NCBI GenBank assembly: GCA_018672815.1
Contig: JABHDX010000125.1
Span: forward strand, 1-15,305
DNA length: 15,305 nt
Source: Gammaproteobacteria bacterium
GTDB taxonomy: Bacteria > Pseudomonadota > Gammaproteobacteria > UBA11654
Direction of reading: 5' to 3'
Made by a program: the position numbers and the translations under genes. Position 1 is the first letter of the stretch. Each line of letters starts with the position of its first letter. This document shows, one piece after another, positions 1 to 7,986 of the stretch. The notes beneath the pieces were generated by a model that searched no databases, was not told where the DNA came from, and saw only the letters and a list, made by a program, of their open reading frames with translations.

Positions 1-128
1 AGAGGATGGCATTCCTCCTGAACTGGATGATGGCATTGATGATGAACTAGAAGAGGATGGCATTCCTCCTGAACTGGATGATGGCATTGATGATGAACTA
101 GAAGAGGATGGCATTCCTCCTGAACTAC
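1..128. repeat. 51-bp tandem repeat inside lipoprotein gene
   Basis: Units at 1-51 and 52-102 are identical by eye, and a third partial copy runs from 103 to about 126. The array probably continues past the left edge. Since 51 is a multiple of three, each unit adds 17 residues to the lipoprotein without a frameshift. Near-identity of the copies implies recent expansion or ongoing homogenisation. Confidence 0.95.
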
Positions 129-228
129 TAGAAGACTGTTTACTCTGGCTACTACCACTCATCTGCTGAGAAGCACAACCATTAATTAATAAAAACAATA
201 CTAAAAAATAACTTTTATATGCTGACAT
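1..228 (-). CDS. Serine-rich repeat lipoprotein, C-terminal part outside window
   Basis: Reading leftward from ATG at 228, 76 codons stay open to the window edge, so the C-terminus is missing. A strong ribosome-binding stretch (AGGATGAGGAAA, 240-229) lies directly before the ATG. Residues 1-17 form a type II signal peptide: one Lys, a hydrophobic run (YFLVLFLLI), then a lipobox LINGC with Cys18 as the lipidation site. Ala at +2, rather than Asp, suggests outer-membrane sorting. After a short SQQMSGSSQSKQ linker the chain is almost only Ser, Gly, Met and Pro in 17-residue repeats of the type SSSSGGMPSSSSSSSMP. No catalytic domain is visible in this part. The Ser-rich stretch may be a flexible stalk for a domain beyond the edge, or the protein may be mostly repeat. 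Signal peptide and repeat are directly seen; the function is unknown. Confidence 0.8.
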   Translation of the reverse strand, partial: MSAYKSYFLVLFLLINGCASQQMSGSSQSKQSSSSSGGMPSSSSSSSMPSSSSGGMPSSSSSSSMPSSSSGGMPSS

Positions 229-265
229 TTTCCTCATCCTAGGCCAGCTCAACAGAACCGGTTTA

Positions 266-274
266 ATTATATCA
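266..274 (-). promoter_or_regulatory. Extended -10 promoter for the lipoprotein gene
   Basis: On the minus strand TGATATAAT (274-266) matches the extended -10 pattern TGnTATAAT exactly. The -35 candidate TTAAGT (294-289, 17-bp spacer) is weak, as is usual when an extended -10 is present. Transcription would start near 259, about 30 nt upstream of the ATG at 228. There is no experimental support. Confidence 0.5.
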
Positions 275-377
275 TCAAAAACATAACAACTTAAAATATC
301 AAAAAAATCAATATCTTCTATATATAACTATTCTTAATTTGATAGGATTTGGTTTCATAATAAATAATGGAGCAATT

Positions 378-845
378 ATGAGCATGGAAAAAGTATTAGA
401 AGATTTACAGTTAAAAATTGGCAAAGTGATTCACCAAAGCGAATGGATGCATATTTCTCAAGAAATGATTAATGCTTTTGCTGATGCTACACAAGATCAT
501 CAATGGATACATATAGATCCAGAAAGAGCCAGCAAGGAATCGCCCTTTAAAGCTACCATTGCGCATGGTTATTTTACCCTCTCACTCTATCCTAAATTAA
601 GAGGTTTAGTGGATCCTGAAAATCCCCCTTATCCTAATACAAAAAATATTATTAACTATGGGATTAATAAATTAAGATTCACGGGTCCAGTTATCGCAGG
701 CAGCAATATCAGGTCCAATTGCACACTACTTTCCGCTGAAGAAGTGAAGGGAAGTATCGAATTGATTGAAGAATACAGTGTAGAGGTCGAAAATCAAGAT
801 CGTCCCGCTTGTGTTGCACAAAATATCATGAGGCTTTATTTCTAA
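378..845 (+). CDS. MaoC-like (R)-specific enoyl-CoA hydratase family protein
   Basis: A 155-residue hot-dog-fold protein of the MaoC/NodN type. Such proteins usually add water to trans-2-enoyl-CoA to give (R)-3-hydroxyacyl-CoA. The hydratase-2 signature is visible at residues 35-51: ADATQDHQWIHIDP, with Asp40 and His45 spaced five apart like the catalytic pair of PhaJ. The IAHGYFTLSL segment (61-70) is also typical. The start at 378 is preferred because GGAG (369-372) lies five bases upstream; the frame is open to a TTG at 339, but that would place the ribosome-binding site inside the gene. The next gene starts six bases after the stop, so the two form an operon and probably act on related acyl-CoA esters. 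The substrate is unknown; fatty-acid, PHA or branched-chain routes are all possible. Confidence 0.85.
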   Translation: MSMEKVLEDLQLKIGKVIHQSEWMHISQEMINAFADATQDHQWIHIDPERASKESPFKATIAHGYFTLSLYPKLRGLVDPENPPYPNTKNIINYGINKLRFTGPVIAGSNIRSNCTLLSAEEVKGSIELIEEYSVEVENQDRPACVAQNIMRLYF

Positions 846-851
846 ATCATT

Positions 852-1619
852 ATGTCGAATCTTATAGTTGAAAAAGGATCTCACGATCTTTCAATTACAA
901 TTAATAGACCTGAATCAAGCAACGCTTTAAGTCTTACTTTAATTGAGGAATTACTAAAAGTTCTTTCTGACTATGAAGACAATCATGAAATCAAATCCGT
1001 TGTAATAACAGGCACAGGCGATAAATGTTTTGCAGCAGGGGGTGATGTAAAAGAACTAAATGAAGTTAGATCAGAGACAGCGATTGAAAATATGATCACT
1101 ATAGGAAGAAAAACTATAGATAAAATTAGATACTATCCTGTTCCTATTTTAGCTTTAATGAATGGCCATGCTTTGGGTGGAGGTGCTGAATTAGCAATTG
1201 CATGCGATTATAGAGTTGCTGTGAAAAAATCGACTTTTGGTTTTATTCATTCAGCTCTAAATATTACCACTGCCTGGGGAGGCGTCATAGATCTCATTGA
1301 TATTATTGGCAATCGAAGAGCTCTCTTAACTTTGATTGAAGGTAAAGCCTTAACAACCAATGAGGCTTACAAAATTGGTATCCTAGATTCAGTTTGTGAA
1401 AGCGTGGAAGATGCGACAAAAGATATTAAAAACATACAAAAAAGGATTAATAACTGCGGTTCATCAATAATTAGAGCAAATAAATCAATTATAAATGAGC
1501 ACAAGAAAGCACTGCATAATAATTTAAAAGAGTTTGAGAGTAGAGAGTTTAAAAAGAGTTGGAGTAGCAAGGAACACTGGGAATCAATGAATAAACTATT
1601 CTCTAAGAGCTCTTCTTAA
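852..1619 (+). CDS. Crotonase-superfamily protein, ECHDC1-like active site
   Basis: A 255-residue crotonase fold. Visible landmarks are the oxyanion-hole segment CFAAGGDVKEL (59-69) and the GHALGGGAELAIACDYR block (105-121). Glu113 matches the first catalytic Glu of enoyl-CoA hydratase (E144 in the rat enzyme). The second catalytic Glu should lie 20 residues later but is His133, in FIHSALNITTAWGG. As recalled, mammalian ethylmalonyl-CoA decarboxylase (ECHDC1) has FVHKEMGIIPSWGG at this point, so a malonyl-CoA-type decarboxylase or proofreading role fits better than plain hydration; this is inference. No clear ribosome-binding site precedes the ATG, and six bases separate it from the MaoC stop, so translation is probably coupled. 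Its last 24 bases overlap the convergent fadD end. A DmdD/AcuH role looks less likely because of His133. Confidence 0.82.
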   Translation: MSNLIVEKGSHDLSITINRPESSNALSLTLIEELLKVLSDYEDNHEIKSVVITGTGDKCFAAGGDVKELNEVRSETAIENMITIGRKTIDKIRYYPVPILALMNGHALGGGAELAIACDYRVAVKKSTFGFIHSALNITTAWGGVIDLIDIIGNRRALLTLIEGKALTTNEAYKIGILDSVCESVEDATKDIKNIQKRINNCGSSIIRANKSIINEHKKALHNNLKEFESREFKKSWSSKEHWESMNKLFSKSSS

Positions 1620-3254
1620 TACTTTACCAACATTAGTCTTCGGCAACTCAGCTATAAACTCAATTGCTTTAGGAACTTTGTAGCCTGTTAAGTTATCTTT
1701 GCAATACTCAAGAACTTCTTTTTCAGTCAACCCTTCATTACTTCTTACAACAAAAATCTTAACTGACTCTCCTGTTCTTTTATTAGGCAGTCCAATGCAT
1801 GCGGTCTCAATGATATCTGGATGCATACTAACAACATCTTCAATTTCATTGGGGTAGACATTAAATCCTGAAACCAAAATCATATCTTTCTTTCTATCAA
1901 CGATACTTAGAAAACCTTTTTTATCGAGCACTCCTATATCACCAGTTTTGAAAAAACCATCTTCATCAATTGCTTCAGATGTTGCCTCTTCATTGCCCCA
2001 ATAGCCTTTCATGACTTGAGGGCCTCGAACACAAATCTCTCCACGTTCACCTAAAGTAACTTCATTTCCATCATCATCCCTAATAGAAATCTCAGTATTG
2101 GGAATTGGCATTCCAACTTTGCCATTAAACTCAGTTAAATAATTTGGTGATACCGTAACACTTGGTGAGGTTTCAGATAAACCATAACCCTCCAATAAAA
2201 CTTTACCTGTCAACTCTTGCCATCTTTCAGCAGTTGATTGCCTGCAAGCAGACCCTCCAGTTCCAGATAACTTCATATTACTAAAATCAACATTCACTAT
2301 ATCTGGATGATTTAATAAGCTTTCATAAAGGGTGTTAACGCCATTAAAAAAAGTAAAAGGCCATTTTTTCAGCTCATTCACAAAACCTTTGGTATCCCTT
2401 GGGTTGGTGACAAGAACATTTAAACCTCCAGCATCATATCCTGAGAAAACAAGAACGACGAGAGAGTATATGTGATACATGGGTAAAGCATTAATCCAAA
2501 TCTCTGTCCCTTCTTCTACCACATCATTAAGCATGCTTTTGAGCTGTTCTATATTTGCAGCTACATTTCCATGTGAGAGCATTGAGCCTTTAGAAAGACC
2601 TGTTGTAGCCCCTGTGTATTGAAGAAAAGCTAAATCATCTAAGCTAATTATTACCTCATTAAAATCAGCCACAGGTCGTTCAAGAGTTTCCTTAAATGGA
2701 ATAGTATTTTTTAGTTTATGACTTGGTACCATTCGCTTAATATATTTAAGAATAAAATTCATTAAATAACCCTTTAGTCCAAGATAATCTCCAATTTTTG
2801 TAATAATCACATGCTCAATTTGTACATCATCATTAATAGCAGAAAGAACATGAGCAGAATTCTCAAATATGATAATAGCTTTGGCCCCAGAATCTTGGAG
2901 CTGATGCTTCAATTCTCTTGGTGTATATAAAGGATTAACATTCACCACTATCAATCCAGCCCTCAGAGCACCAAATATAGCAATAGGATATTGCAAGAGA
3001 TTAGGCATCATCATGGCTATTCTATCCCCTTTTTTTAAGCCAAGAACATTTTGCAAATAAGCAGCAAAACTTCTAGAGTCTTCTGCAATCTTTGTGTAGT
3101 CAATTGAAACATCAAAATTTGTAAAAGCTAAATGACTGGAATACTTAGCCTCTGACTCATCGAGTAATGTAACTAAGGTCCTTCTAGGATCAAATTCCAA
3201 AACTTTCGGTGTCCCGTCTGGATAATGTTTAAGCCATGGTTTTTTTGTTCTCAT
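1596..3254 (-). CDS. fadD: Long-chain acyl-CoA ligase, FadD type
   Basis: A 552-residue ANL-superfamily adenylating enzyme that forms acyl-CoA from fatty acid, ATP and CoA via an acyl-AMP. It follows E. coli FadD closely: AMMMPNLLQYP (80-90), the VVNVNPLYTPRELKHQL block (103-119), the ATP/AMP P-loop YTGATTGLSKG (213-223), EGYGLSETSP, and the fatty-acyl-CoA-synthetase signature GFFKTGDIG...VDRKKDMILVSGFNVYPNE. The C-terminal adenylation Lys is Lys544 in KTNVGKVLRR. The P-loop has Ala where FadD usually has Gly (TGA instead of TGG), a mild variant. Only a weak AAGAA precedes the ATG. It is transcribed away from the HMG-CoA reductase gene across a 105-bp gap. A methylmercaptopropionate ligase (DmdB) role would be a second possibility given the dmd-like genes nearby, but sequence similarity favours FadD. 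Confidence 0.92.
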   Translation of the reverse strand: MRTKKPWLKHYPDGTPKVLEFDPRRTLVTLLDESEAKYSSHLAFTNFDVSIDYTKIAEDSRSFAAYLQNVLGLKKGDRIAMMMPNLLQYPIAIFGALRAGLIVVNVNPLYTPRELKHQLQDSGAKAIIIFENSAHVLSAINDDVQIEHVIITKIGDYLGLKGYLMNFILKYIKRMVPSHKLKNTIPFKETLERPVADFNEVIISLDDLAFLQYTGATTGLSKGSMLSHGNVAANIEQLKSMLNDVVEEGTEIWINALPMYHIYSLVVLVFSGYDAGGLNVLVTNPRDTKGFVNELKKWPFTFFNGVNTLYESLLNHPDIVNVDFSNMKLSGTGGSACRQSTAERWQELTGKVLLEGYGLSETSPSVTVSPNYLTEFNGKVGMPIPNTEISIRDDDGNEVTLGERGEICVRGPQVMKGYWGNEEATSEAIDEDGFFKTGDIGVLDKKGFLSIVDRKKDMILVSGFNVYPNEIEDVVSMHPDIIETACIGLPNKRTGESVKIFVVRSNEGLTEKEVLEYCKDNLTGYKVPKAIEFIAELPKTNVGKVLRRALRE

Positions 3255-3286
3255 AGTTCTTATTTTTTTTCGATGAATTCTTTAAT

Positions 3287-3317
3287 CTTACATATTAACA
3301 TTTTTTTTTCATCTAAT
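3287..3317 (+). promoter_or_regulatory. Candidate sigma70 promoter for the HMGR-MVK operon
   Basis: CTTACA (3287-3292) and TCTAAT (3312-3317) match the -35 in four of six and the -10 in five of six positions, but with a long 19-bp spacer. Transcription would begin near 3324. That lies downstream of the TTG at 3321 and so supports the ATG at 3360 as the real start. The region is A+T-rich, so chance matches are likely. Confidence 0.3.
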
Positions 3318-3359
3318 TAGTTGCATCAATCCTTCCTAAAGTCCATTATTTTCAACCTA

Positions 3360-5633
3360 ATGGTGAAAATAATAGATAAATCAAGATTTCCAAATTTTTA
3401 TGAACTCTCAATCGAAGATCGAGTGCAAGCAGTTTTTGATAGAGGCTTAATATCAAAGGAGGATTATGATTCTCTAAAAAATCAACAACAAAAACTCGAT
3501 CTAAATAGTGCGGATAAAATGATCGAGAATGTTATAGGCGTTATGGGCATGCCTGTAGGTCTCGGCTTAAATTTCTTAATTAATGATAAAGACTATATCG
3601 TTCCTCTTGCTGTAGAAGAACCCTCTATTGTAGCGGCACTGAGTTCAGCAGCAAAAATAGCAAGAGCTAGAAATGGCTTCATAACACAATGCACTGATCC
3701 AATTCTCATTGGCCAAGTTCAAGTGGTTCATATAAAAAACTTAGACAAAGCTCGTAACGATTTATTAGCAAAAAAACAAGAAATTCTAAACCTTGCTAAT
3801 AGTCTTCATCCTAGAATGGTTGCAAGAGGCGGAGGTGCTATTGACTTCACAATCAAAACTTATCCTTTGGATTCATTTGATGAAGAAATGCTAATCATTG
3901 ATCTTCATATTGATACAAGGGATGCAATGGGTGCAAACCTTGTAAATTCGATGTGTGAAGGTATTGCTTCCTTGGTAGAAACTATTACTGAAGGTGAGGT
4001 TTTTCTTAGGATACTATCCAATCTGTCTGATAAAGCACTTGCCTCAGCAACTGTTACTATACCAGTCCAATCCCTTACAACTAATGACTTTAATGGTGAA
4101 AGAGTAAGAGATGGTATTGTTATTGCTTCTGACTTTGCACATGTTGATCCATATCGAGCTTCCACACACAATAAAGGAATCATGAACGGTATTGATGCGG
4201 TTGCACTAGCTACAGGAAATGATTGGAGAGCGATTGAAGCTGGAGCTCATGCTTATGCAGCAAGACATGGTAAGTACTCTGCGTTATCAAAATGGAGTAT
4301 TGATAAAAAAGGAAATCTAGTCGGAAAAATTGAACTTCCTATGAAAGTTGGAATAGTTGGAGCGCCTATTGAATCAAACCCAGCAGCAGCATTGAATTTA
4401 AGAATTCTAAATGTTTCAAGCTCAACAGAGCTAGCAAGTGTTATGGCTGCGGTAGGACTTGCGCAAAACTTTTCAGCACTGAAAGCGCTTGCAACAAATG
4501 GTATTCAAAAAGGCCATATGACTCTTCATGCAAGATCAGTTGTCAAAGCAGCTGGTGTGCCAATGAAGTTATTTGACCAAGTTTTGGAAAAAGTATTGCT
4601 GAGTGGAGAAATAAAAGTTTGGAAAGCTCGCGAAATATTTGATCAATTACAAAAAAAAGTAAAAGCCATAAACACTTCTGTAAAAACTAAAAGTAAGTCA
4701 GAATCACACTCCATTGAGGGTATAGGTTTTAGCAAGGTAATTCTCTTAGGAGAACATTCTGTAGTCTATGGTCGTCATGCCATTGCTGTTCCGACACCAC
4801 TTAATATTAGAGCTAAAGTTGAGGATTCAGAAAATGGAATTGTTTTGATGATCCCTGCATGGGGAGTTGAATATCAATTAAATAAAGATCCAAAGAATAG
4901 ACAATCTTTTGAAAAACCAGCTGGGGCTATTCTTGACCAACTCAATCTAAACAATAAAGGAATGACCATAGAAGTTTTCTCAGATATTCCAAGAGGTATG
5001 GGACTTGGAGGTTCTGCTGCAATAGCAGTAGCTATTATTAAAAGCCTTAATAACCACTATTCTTTGAACTTAAGTGACCAAGAAATTAACTCCATGGCAT
5101 TTGAGTCTGAAAAAGTTGCACATGGAAACCCAAGTGGAATTGATAATACGATGGCAACTTATGGCCACCCTTTAATTTATAGATCTGGAGACAACCCCCT
5201 GATTGAACGACTCAATATCAATGAAGAATTTTCTTTAGTGCTTGGCTTTACAAATCAAGAAGGTTTAACTGCAAAAACAGTTGCGCATGTCCACACTCAA
5301 TGGAAACAAAATAAAAGCATATTTGAGAAAATTTTTAATGAAATTAATAATCTTACCCTGCAATCAATCCAAGCGATTCAAAACAATGATTTTGAATATC
5401 TAGGACAGTTAATGAACTTTAATCATGGCTTGCTAAATGCCTTGCAAGTCTCTACACCTGAACTGGAAAGATTAGTTATGATTGCAAGAGAGGCTGGTGC
5501 TATGGGTGCTAAAATGACAGGTGGTGGAGGTGGTGGAGCAATTGTAGCAATATCAGATAACCCATCTAAAATTCAAAGTGCTATAGAGTTAGAAGGTTAT
5601 AAAGCATTGTCTTTTAGCATCAAAAATCAATGA
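3360..5633 (+). CDS. Fused class II HMG-CoA reductase / mevalonate kinase
   Basis: One uninterrupted 757-residue chain with two consecutive mevalonate-pathway enzymes. Residues about 1-430 are a class II (degradative-type, as in Pseudomonas mevalonii) HMG-CoA reductase with AVEEPSIVAA (catalytic Glu86/87), DAMGAN (188-193), THNKGIMNGID (Lys272), GNDWR (Asp288) and GHMTLHAR (His390). A polar linker rich in Lys and Ser follows (about 431-452). Residues 453-757 are a GHMP kinase: KVILLGEHSVVYG (459-471), the ATP loop PRGMGLGGSAA (544-554), GNPSGIDN (589-596, catalytic Asp595) and TGGGGGGA (720-727), matching mevalonate kinase. The chain would turn HMG-CoA into 5-phosphomevalonate. ATG 3360 is chosen over TTG 3321 because the P. 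mevalonii N-terminus (DSRLPAFRNLS) aligns with DKSRFPNFYELS; neither start has a clear ribosome-binding site. It overlaps the idi gene by ATGA. Confidence 0.93.
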   Translation: MVKIIDKSRFPNFYELSIEDRVQAVFDRGLISKEDYDSLKNQQQKLDLNSADKMIENVIGVMGMPVGLGLNFLINDKDYIVPLAVEEPSIVAALSSAAKIARARNGFITQCTDPILIGQVQVVHIKNLDKARNDLLAKKQEILNLANSLHPRMVARGGGAIDFTIKTYPLDSFDEEMLIIDLHIDTRDAMGANLVNSMCEGIASLVETITEGEVFLRILSNLSDKALASATVTIPVQSLTTNDFNGERVRDGIVIASDFAHVDPYRASTHNKGIMNGIDAVALATGNDWRAIEAGAHAYAARHGKYSALSKWSIDKKGNLVGKIELPMKVGIVGAPIESNPAAALNLRILNVSSSTELASVMAAVGLAQNFSALKALATNGIQKGHMTLHARSVVKAAGVPMKLFDQVLEKVLLSGEIKVWKAREIFDQLQKKVKAINTSVKTKSKSESHSIEGIGFSKVILLGEHSVVYGRHAIAVPTPLNIRAKVEDSENGIVLMIPAWGVEYQLNKDPKNRQSFEKPAGAILDQLNLNNKGMTIEVFSDIPRGMGLGGSAAIAVAIIKSLNNHYSLNLSDQEINSMAFESEKVAHGNPSGIDNTMATYGHPLIYRSGDNPLIERLNINEEFSLVLGFTNQEGLTAKTVAHVHTQWKQNKSIFEKIFNEINNLTLQSIQAIQNNDFEYLGQLMNFNHGLLNALQVSTPELERLVMIAREAGAMGAKMTGGGGGGAIVAISDNPSKIQSAIELEGYKALSFSIKNQ

Positions 5634-6208
5634 ATTATAAAACAAATATCATTTCAGACCCAGAAGAAGAGTTAATTCTAGTGGACAGTGATGACAATGA
5701 GATAGGCTATTCTTCCAAATCTGACTGTCATAAAGGCTTAGGAATACTTCACCGAGCTTTTTCAGTTTTTTTATTCAATTCATCTGGGGAATTATTACTT
5801 CAAAAAAGAAGTGCTAAAAAAGAATTATGGGGTCAATATTGGTCGAATAGTTGTTGCAGCCATCCCAGAAGAGGTGAAAAATTACATACTGCTGCATTAA
5901 GAAGAATTAAGCAGGAGCTTAATGTTGAATGCAGCCTTAGTTTTCTTTATAAATTTCAGTATCAGGAAAATTATAATGACATTGGCAGTGAACATGAACT
6001 TTGTTCGGTTTTTTATGGACTCTACGATGGTTCTGTTCATTGTAATGAAAATGAAATAGAAGATTGGAGAATGATTAGCTCCACTCAACTGCATGAAGAG
6101 ATTGATCAATCTAATGTATTGTATACACCCTGGTTAAAATTAGAATGGTCTGAAATTACAAAAAAATATAAAGAAGTCATTGAGAATGATATTGGAATAA
6201 AATTTTAG
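5630..6208 (+). CDS. idi: Isopentenyl-diphosphate delta-isomerase, type I
   Basis: A 192-residue Nudix-fold enzyme that interconverts isopentenyl and dimethylallyl diphosphate, the step that starts prenyl-chain building. Catalytic and metal residues known from E. coli Idi are visible: Cys76 and His78 in NSCCSHPRRGE (73-83), His41 in ILHRAFSVFLFN (39-50), and Glu121/Glu123 in SEHELCSVF (120-128). The C-terminal Trp-containing stretch YTPWLKLEW is also typical. The ATG shares bases with the stop of the reductase-kinase fusion (ATGA, 5630-5633), a strong sign of translational coupling and of a dedicated mevalonate operon. Only four bases separate its stop from the end of the convergent dmdC-like gene, with no terminator hairpin visible between them. 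Confidence 0.93.
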   Translation: MNYKTNIISDPEEELILVDSDDNEIGYSSKSDCHKGLGILHRAFSVFLFNSSGELLLQKRSAKKELWGQYWSNSCCSHPRRGEKLHTAALRRIKQELNVECSLSFLYKFQYQENYNDIGSEHELCSVFYGLYDGSVHCNENEIEDWRMISSTQLHEEIDQSNVLYTPWLKLEWSEITKKYKEVIENDIGIKF

Positions 6209-6212
6209 ACTA

Positions 6213-7985
6213 TTAAAATAACTCCTCTTTCATCTCCATTACTAAGTCTGCTCCTTTCTCAATTGAATCAGCATAAAAATTGACTTTTGGAAGGATGCTT
6301 AGAACAAAAAACTTTGATGAAATCAATTTGGCTTCATAAAAATCACTATCAATAGAATCACTCTGAAGAGCTTTCAATGAAATTTCTATCGATCTTACTG
6401 CAAGCCAACCTCCTATCAATGTCCCTAACATCATTAGAAAATAAAAACTAACAGCACCAGACAAATATTCACGATGTTTTTCTTCTGAAAGAATAAAAGT
6501 AATAATATTCTCAGTTCTCTCTATTTGATTATGTAGTTCTTGACTTGCTGTTTCTAAATCATCGTCAATTAAATCAAAATCATCAACGCTATTTTTCATT
6601 TCACTGATAAGTGCTAATAAACCCTGTCCCTTATCTTTGATGAATTTTCGACCAATTAAATCATTTGCTTGAATAGCAGTGGTTCCCTCATAAATGGTGG
6701 TAATTCTAGAATCTCTATAATGCTGTGCAGCACCTGTTTCCTCTACATAACCCATACCACCATGGATTTGTATCCCTAAAGATGTAATTTCTTGGCATAT
6801 TTCACTGCACCAGCCCTTTGTTATTGGCGTCAAAAGATCTGCTTTAATTTTATGAGATAATTTTTTATCTGTTTCACTTAAATCAGATAAGTCCATCTCC
6901 GCTGTGGCAACATAAACAAGTGCTCTCATAACTTCGATTTGTGACCTCATAGTCAGCAGCATTCTTCTGACATCTGGATGATGAATTATAGTCACTCTTT
7001 TACTCTCTGAATGAACTGTGCCCTGCACTCTTTCCTTGGCATAACTTAAAGCTTGTTGATAAGCTCTTTCAGCAATTGCAACACTCTCACAAGCAACACC
7101 AATTCTGGCATCATTCATCATAGTAAACATACAAGCTAATCCTTCATTAGGATTGCCTACCAAATACCCTGTAGCATCTTCAAAACTCATGACACAAGTT
7201 GCACAACCATGAATTCCAAGTTTATGCTCAAGAGATATAGCCTTAACATCATTTCTTTCGCCCAATGTTCCATCTTTATTAACATGAAATTTAGGAACCA
7301 AAAATAATGAAATACCTTTCACACCCTCAGGAGCATCGGGAAGCCTTGCCAATACGAGATGAATAATATTTTCAGATAATTCATGCTCACCCCAAGTGAT
7401 AAAAATTTTTTGTCCACTTATTTTGAAGCTATCTCCATTGGGTTCAGCGACAGTATTCAGTACTGAGAGATCCGACCCAGCCTGAGGTTCTGTTAAATTC
7501 ATAGTTCCGGAATAATGTCCGGTGACCAGCTTTTCTAAATAGAGATCCTTCAACTCTTTGTTAGCATGAGCATCAATTGCACGTATAGCTGAATTAGTTA
7601 AAAGCACAAGATGTGCCCATGAAAAATTAGCCCCCATAACCATCTCATTGATTGGCATTGAAATAGTTGTGGGCATTCCTTGTCCGCCATAATTTGGATT
7701 ACAACTTAAAGTTGGCCAACCACCTTCTACATAAGCATTATAAGCTTCCGCATACCCATCGGGAACAGTCACTTTATTTCCACTCAGTGACACTCCTTGT
7801 TCGTCACCATTCTTATTAGTTGGAGCAATAATTTCAGATGCTATCTCTGAAGCACTTTCATATATTGTTTCAAGGAAGTCGCTGTCAAATTCTTCAAAAT
7901 GAGGATTTGATTTGAGATTGCCTTTTCCAACTATTTCCTCAAGGGCAAAAATCATATCTTTTACAGGAGGAAGAAACTGATCCAC
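6213..7985 (-). CDS. dmdC: DmdC-like acyl-CoA dehydrogenase (methylthiopropanoyl-CoA type)
   Basis: A 590-residue flavin acyl-CoA dehydrogenase of the large class with an extra C-terminal domain, to which 3-methylmercaptopropionyl-CoA dehydrogenase (DmdC) belongs. Visible blocks include NLTEPQAGSDLS, KIFITWGEHELSENIIHLVLARLPDAPEGVKGISLFLVPKF-like FAD and substrate segments, HPDVRRMLL, IHGGMGYVEETG, and TIYEGT with catalytic Glu433, close to Glu435 reported for the Ruegeria enzyme. The GTG at 7985 is chosen because GAGAGG (7996-7991) lies five bases upstream and the resulting N-terminus (DQFLPPVKDM) matches the family. A longer reading from TTG 8018 would run 32 bases into dmdA. It starts one base after the dmdA stop, forming a tight operon. 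General fatty acyl-CoA dehydrogenases of this class look similar, so the substrate rests mainly on the neighbour. Confidence 0.8.
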   Translation of the reverse strand: MDQFLPPVKDMIFALEEIVGKGNLKSNPHFEEFDSDFLETIYESASEIASEIIAPTNKNGDEQGVSLSGNKVTVPDGYAEAYNAYVEGGWPTLSCNPNYGGQGMPTTISMPINEMVMGANFSWAHLVLLTNSAIRAIDAHANKELKDLYLEKLVTGHYSGTMNLTEPQAGSDLSVLNTVAEPNGDSFKISGQKIFITWGEHELSENIIHLVLARLPDAPEGVKGISLFLVPKFHVNKDGTLGERNDVKAISLEHKLGIHGCATCVMSFEDATGYLVGNPNEGLACMFTMMNDARIGVACESVAIAERAYQQALSYAKERVQGTVHSESKRVTIIHHPDVRRMLLTMRSQIEVMRALVYVATAEMDLSDLSETDKKLSHKIKADLLTPITKGWCSEICQEITSLGIQIHGGMGYVEETGAAQHYRDSRITTIYEGTTAIQANDLIGRKFIKDKGQGLLALISEMKNSVDDFDLIDDDLETASQELHNQIERTENIITFILSEEKHREYLSGAVSFYFLMMLGTLIGGWLAVRSIEISLKALQSDSIDSDFYEAKLISSKFFVLSILPKVNFYADSIEKGADLVMEMKEELF

Positions 7986-7986
7986 A

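Noticed and set aside
1..128. Direct repeats that might be a CRISPR array
   Set aside because: The units are directly adjacent with no unique spacers and code in frame for a Ser-rich lipoprotein.
339..366. TTGATA...TAAATA as a promoter for the MaoC gene
   Set aside because: It would start transcription at or inside the ribosome-binding site at 369, so it is probably a chance match in A+T-rich DNA.
852..1619. Assignment as DmdD (methylthioacryloyl-CoA hydratase)
   Set aside because: The second catalytic Glu expected in DmdD is His133, and the gene is paired with a MaoC gene, not with the dmd genes.
3321..3359. TTG start extending the reductase-kinase fusion by 13 residues
   Set aside because: No ribosome-binding site, the extra residues have no match in the P. 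mevalonii enzyme, and the candidate promoter starts downstream of it.
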